From Gammaproteobacteria bacterium (lineage in GTDB: Bacteria; Pseudomonadota; Gammaproteobacteria; Eutrophobiales; Eutrophobiaceae): a stretch of 13,677 nt of DNA. The notes beneath the pieces were generated by a model. That model searched no databases. It was given only the letters and a program-made list of their open reading frames with translations, and had not been told where the DNA came from. Each line of letters begins with the position of its first letter. Position 1 is the stretch's first letter. Both the position numbers and the translations under genes were made by a program. The stretch spans positions 1 through 13,677 of the forward strand of contig JACQHV010000157.1 in assembly GCA_016198885.1 (NCBI GenBank), written 5' to 3'. Of this stretch, positions 13,157 to 13,677 are shown piece after piece.

Positions 13157-13677
13157 AATACAGAAATATATTAATTATCTGATAGCCACGGTTTCATTTC
13201 TGATTTGGCCATGCCTGTTGTGGGCTGATCAGGTTACACAAGGTGATTGTCGAACACTTCAGCCGGCAACGGAGCAGTTTGATGAATCATTGGAATATGG
13301 CGATGCCTTGTTGTGGAAAATATCCAGGGATGGTCATGAGCCCAGTTATATTTTTGGTACGATCCACGTTTCTGATCCGGAAATTGTTGAATTGCCGGAA
13401 CCCGTAAGTTCAAAATTGAATGCGTCTGATGTTTTTGTCATGGAAGCGTTGCCGGACCCCGAAGAATCCCTGGAGCTTTCACATATGATGTTTTTTTCAG
13501 ATGGCAGGACGCTCAAGGATTTTATCGATGATACATTATTTGATCGGACTGCCGAAATCCTTAGTGCGTATCAGTTTACTCCGGATGCCGTCATGTTCAT
13601 GCAGCCCTGGGCAGCATTCCTGATCATGAATTATCCTGCAGAACAAGGAATACCGCTGGATCTGCAATTACTGAATA
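13143..13677 (+). CDS. TraB/GumN family protein, 5' part (runs off the window)
   Basis: The first 178 residues of a gene truncated by the window end. It starts at ATG 13143 (or ATG 13146), inside the last codons of nagZ, with GGGAG directly before it. A signal peptide (core about 12-27, likely cleavage LLWA|DQ at 29/30) leads to a mature domain with DALLWKIS and SYIFGTIHVSDPEI; the GTIH at 72-75 is the hallmark TraB/GumN motif, in which Gly-x-x-His and a downstream Glu are thought to form a metalloprotease-like (Tiki-related) centre. The likely location is periplasm or envelope. The overlap with nagZ implies co-expression. The second conserved half lies beyond the window. Confidence 0.85.
   Translation, partial: MMRLEIQKYINYLIATVSFLIWPCLLWADQVTQGDCRTLQPATEQFDESLEYGDALLWKISRDGHEPSYIFGTIHVSDPEIVELPEPVSSKLNASDVFVMEALPDPEESLELSHMMFFSDGRTLKDFIDDTLFDRTAEILSAYQFTPDAVMFMQPWAAFLIMNYPAEQGIPLDLQLLN

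Overview
The window looks like chromosomal DNA of a gammaproteobacterium with GC content near one half (judged by eye). The main evidence is the family makeup and order: cysM (3' end), a PolB-like 3'-5' exonuclease and rlmD, then peptide-transporter genes, a signal-peptide-less YkuD enzyme, nagZ and a TraB/GumN protein. No rRNA, tRNA, CRISPR array, transposase or integrase was seen. No gene-free stretch exceeds 300 bases; the longest gap, 7152-7368, holds a terminator and a promoter.

Layout. 1-426: 3' end of cysM. 513-2634: housekeeping nucleic-acid genes (3'-5' exonuclease, RlmD 23S rRNA methyltransferase). 2631-4160: an oligopeptide-type ABC substrate-binding lipoprotein, overlapping rlmD by 4 nt. 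4186-4677: a cytoplasmic-looking YkuD enzyme. 4724-5533: a zinc-ribbon plus multi-TM protein resembling DUF6498. 5617-9712: a run of exported, highly charged repeat proteins surrounding an ECF-type sigma factor and a small single-TM protein that is probably its anti-sigma factor. 9747-10208 (minus strand): a two-TM protein of unknown function with its own promoter. 10309-12026: DppB/DppC-like permeases. 12101-13156: NagZ. 13143-end: start of a TraB/GumN protein.

Two functional themes stand out. First, the substrate-binding protein, the YkuD enzyme, the DppBC-like permeases and NagZ would fit together as a murein-fragment uptake and recycling set. This set is interrupted by unrelated genes between 4724 and 10208. 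No transporter ATPase gene is visible.

Second, 5617-9712 is the most unusual part. It carries five small exported proteins: one with an internal 74-residue duplication, one with MSPEER-type repeats alternating between 22 and 20 residues, one with a canonical EF-hand plus DRRED heptads, one short acidic protein, and one DUF3106-like protein with an 18-residue period. The repeat gene at 6453 and the EF-hand gene at 7369 are each preceded by the same promoter-like element, TGTCAAC-N16-CGTTATA, 36-37 nt before the start codon. The second element lies at the head of what is probably the sigma-factor operon. This suggests an autoregulated ECF regulon that fills the periplasm with Arg/Glu-rich helical proteins. 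The sigma gene has no ATG/GTG/TTG start in its conserved N-terminal part and seems to use CTG at 7993, below alternative hairpins. The function of the system and its signal (envelope stress, metal or Ca2+) are inference.
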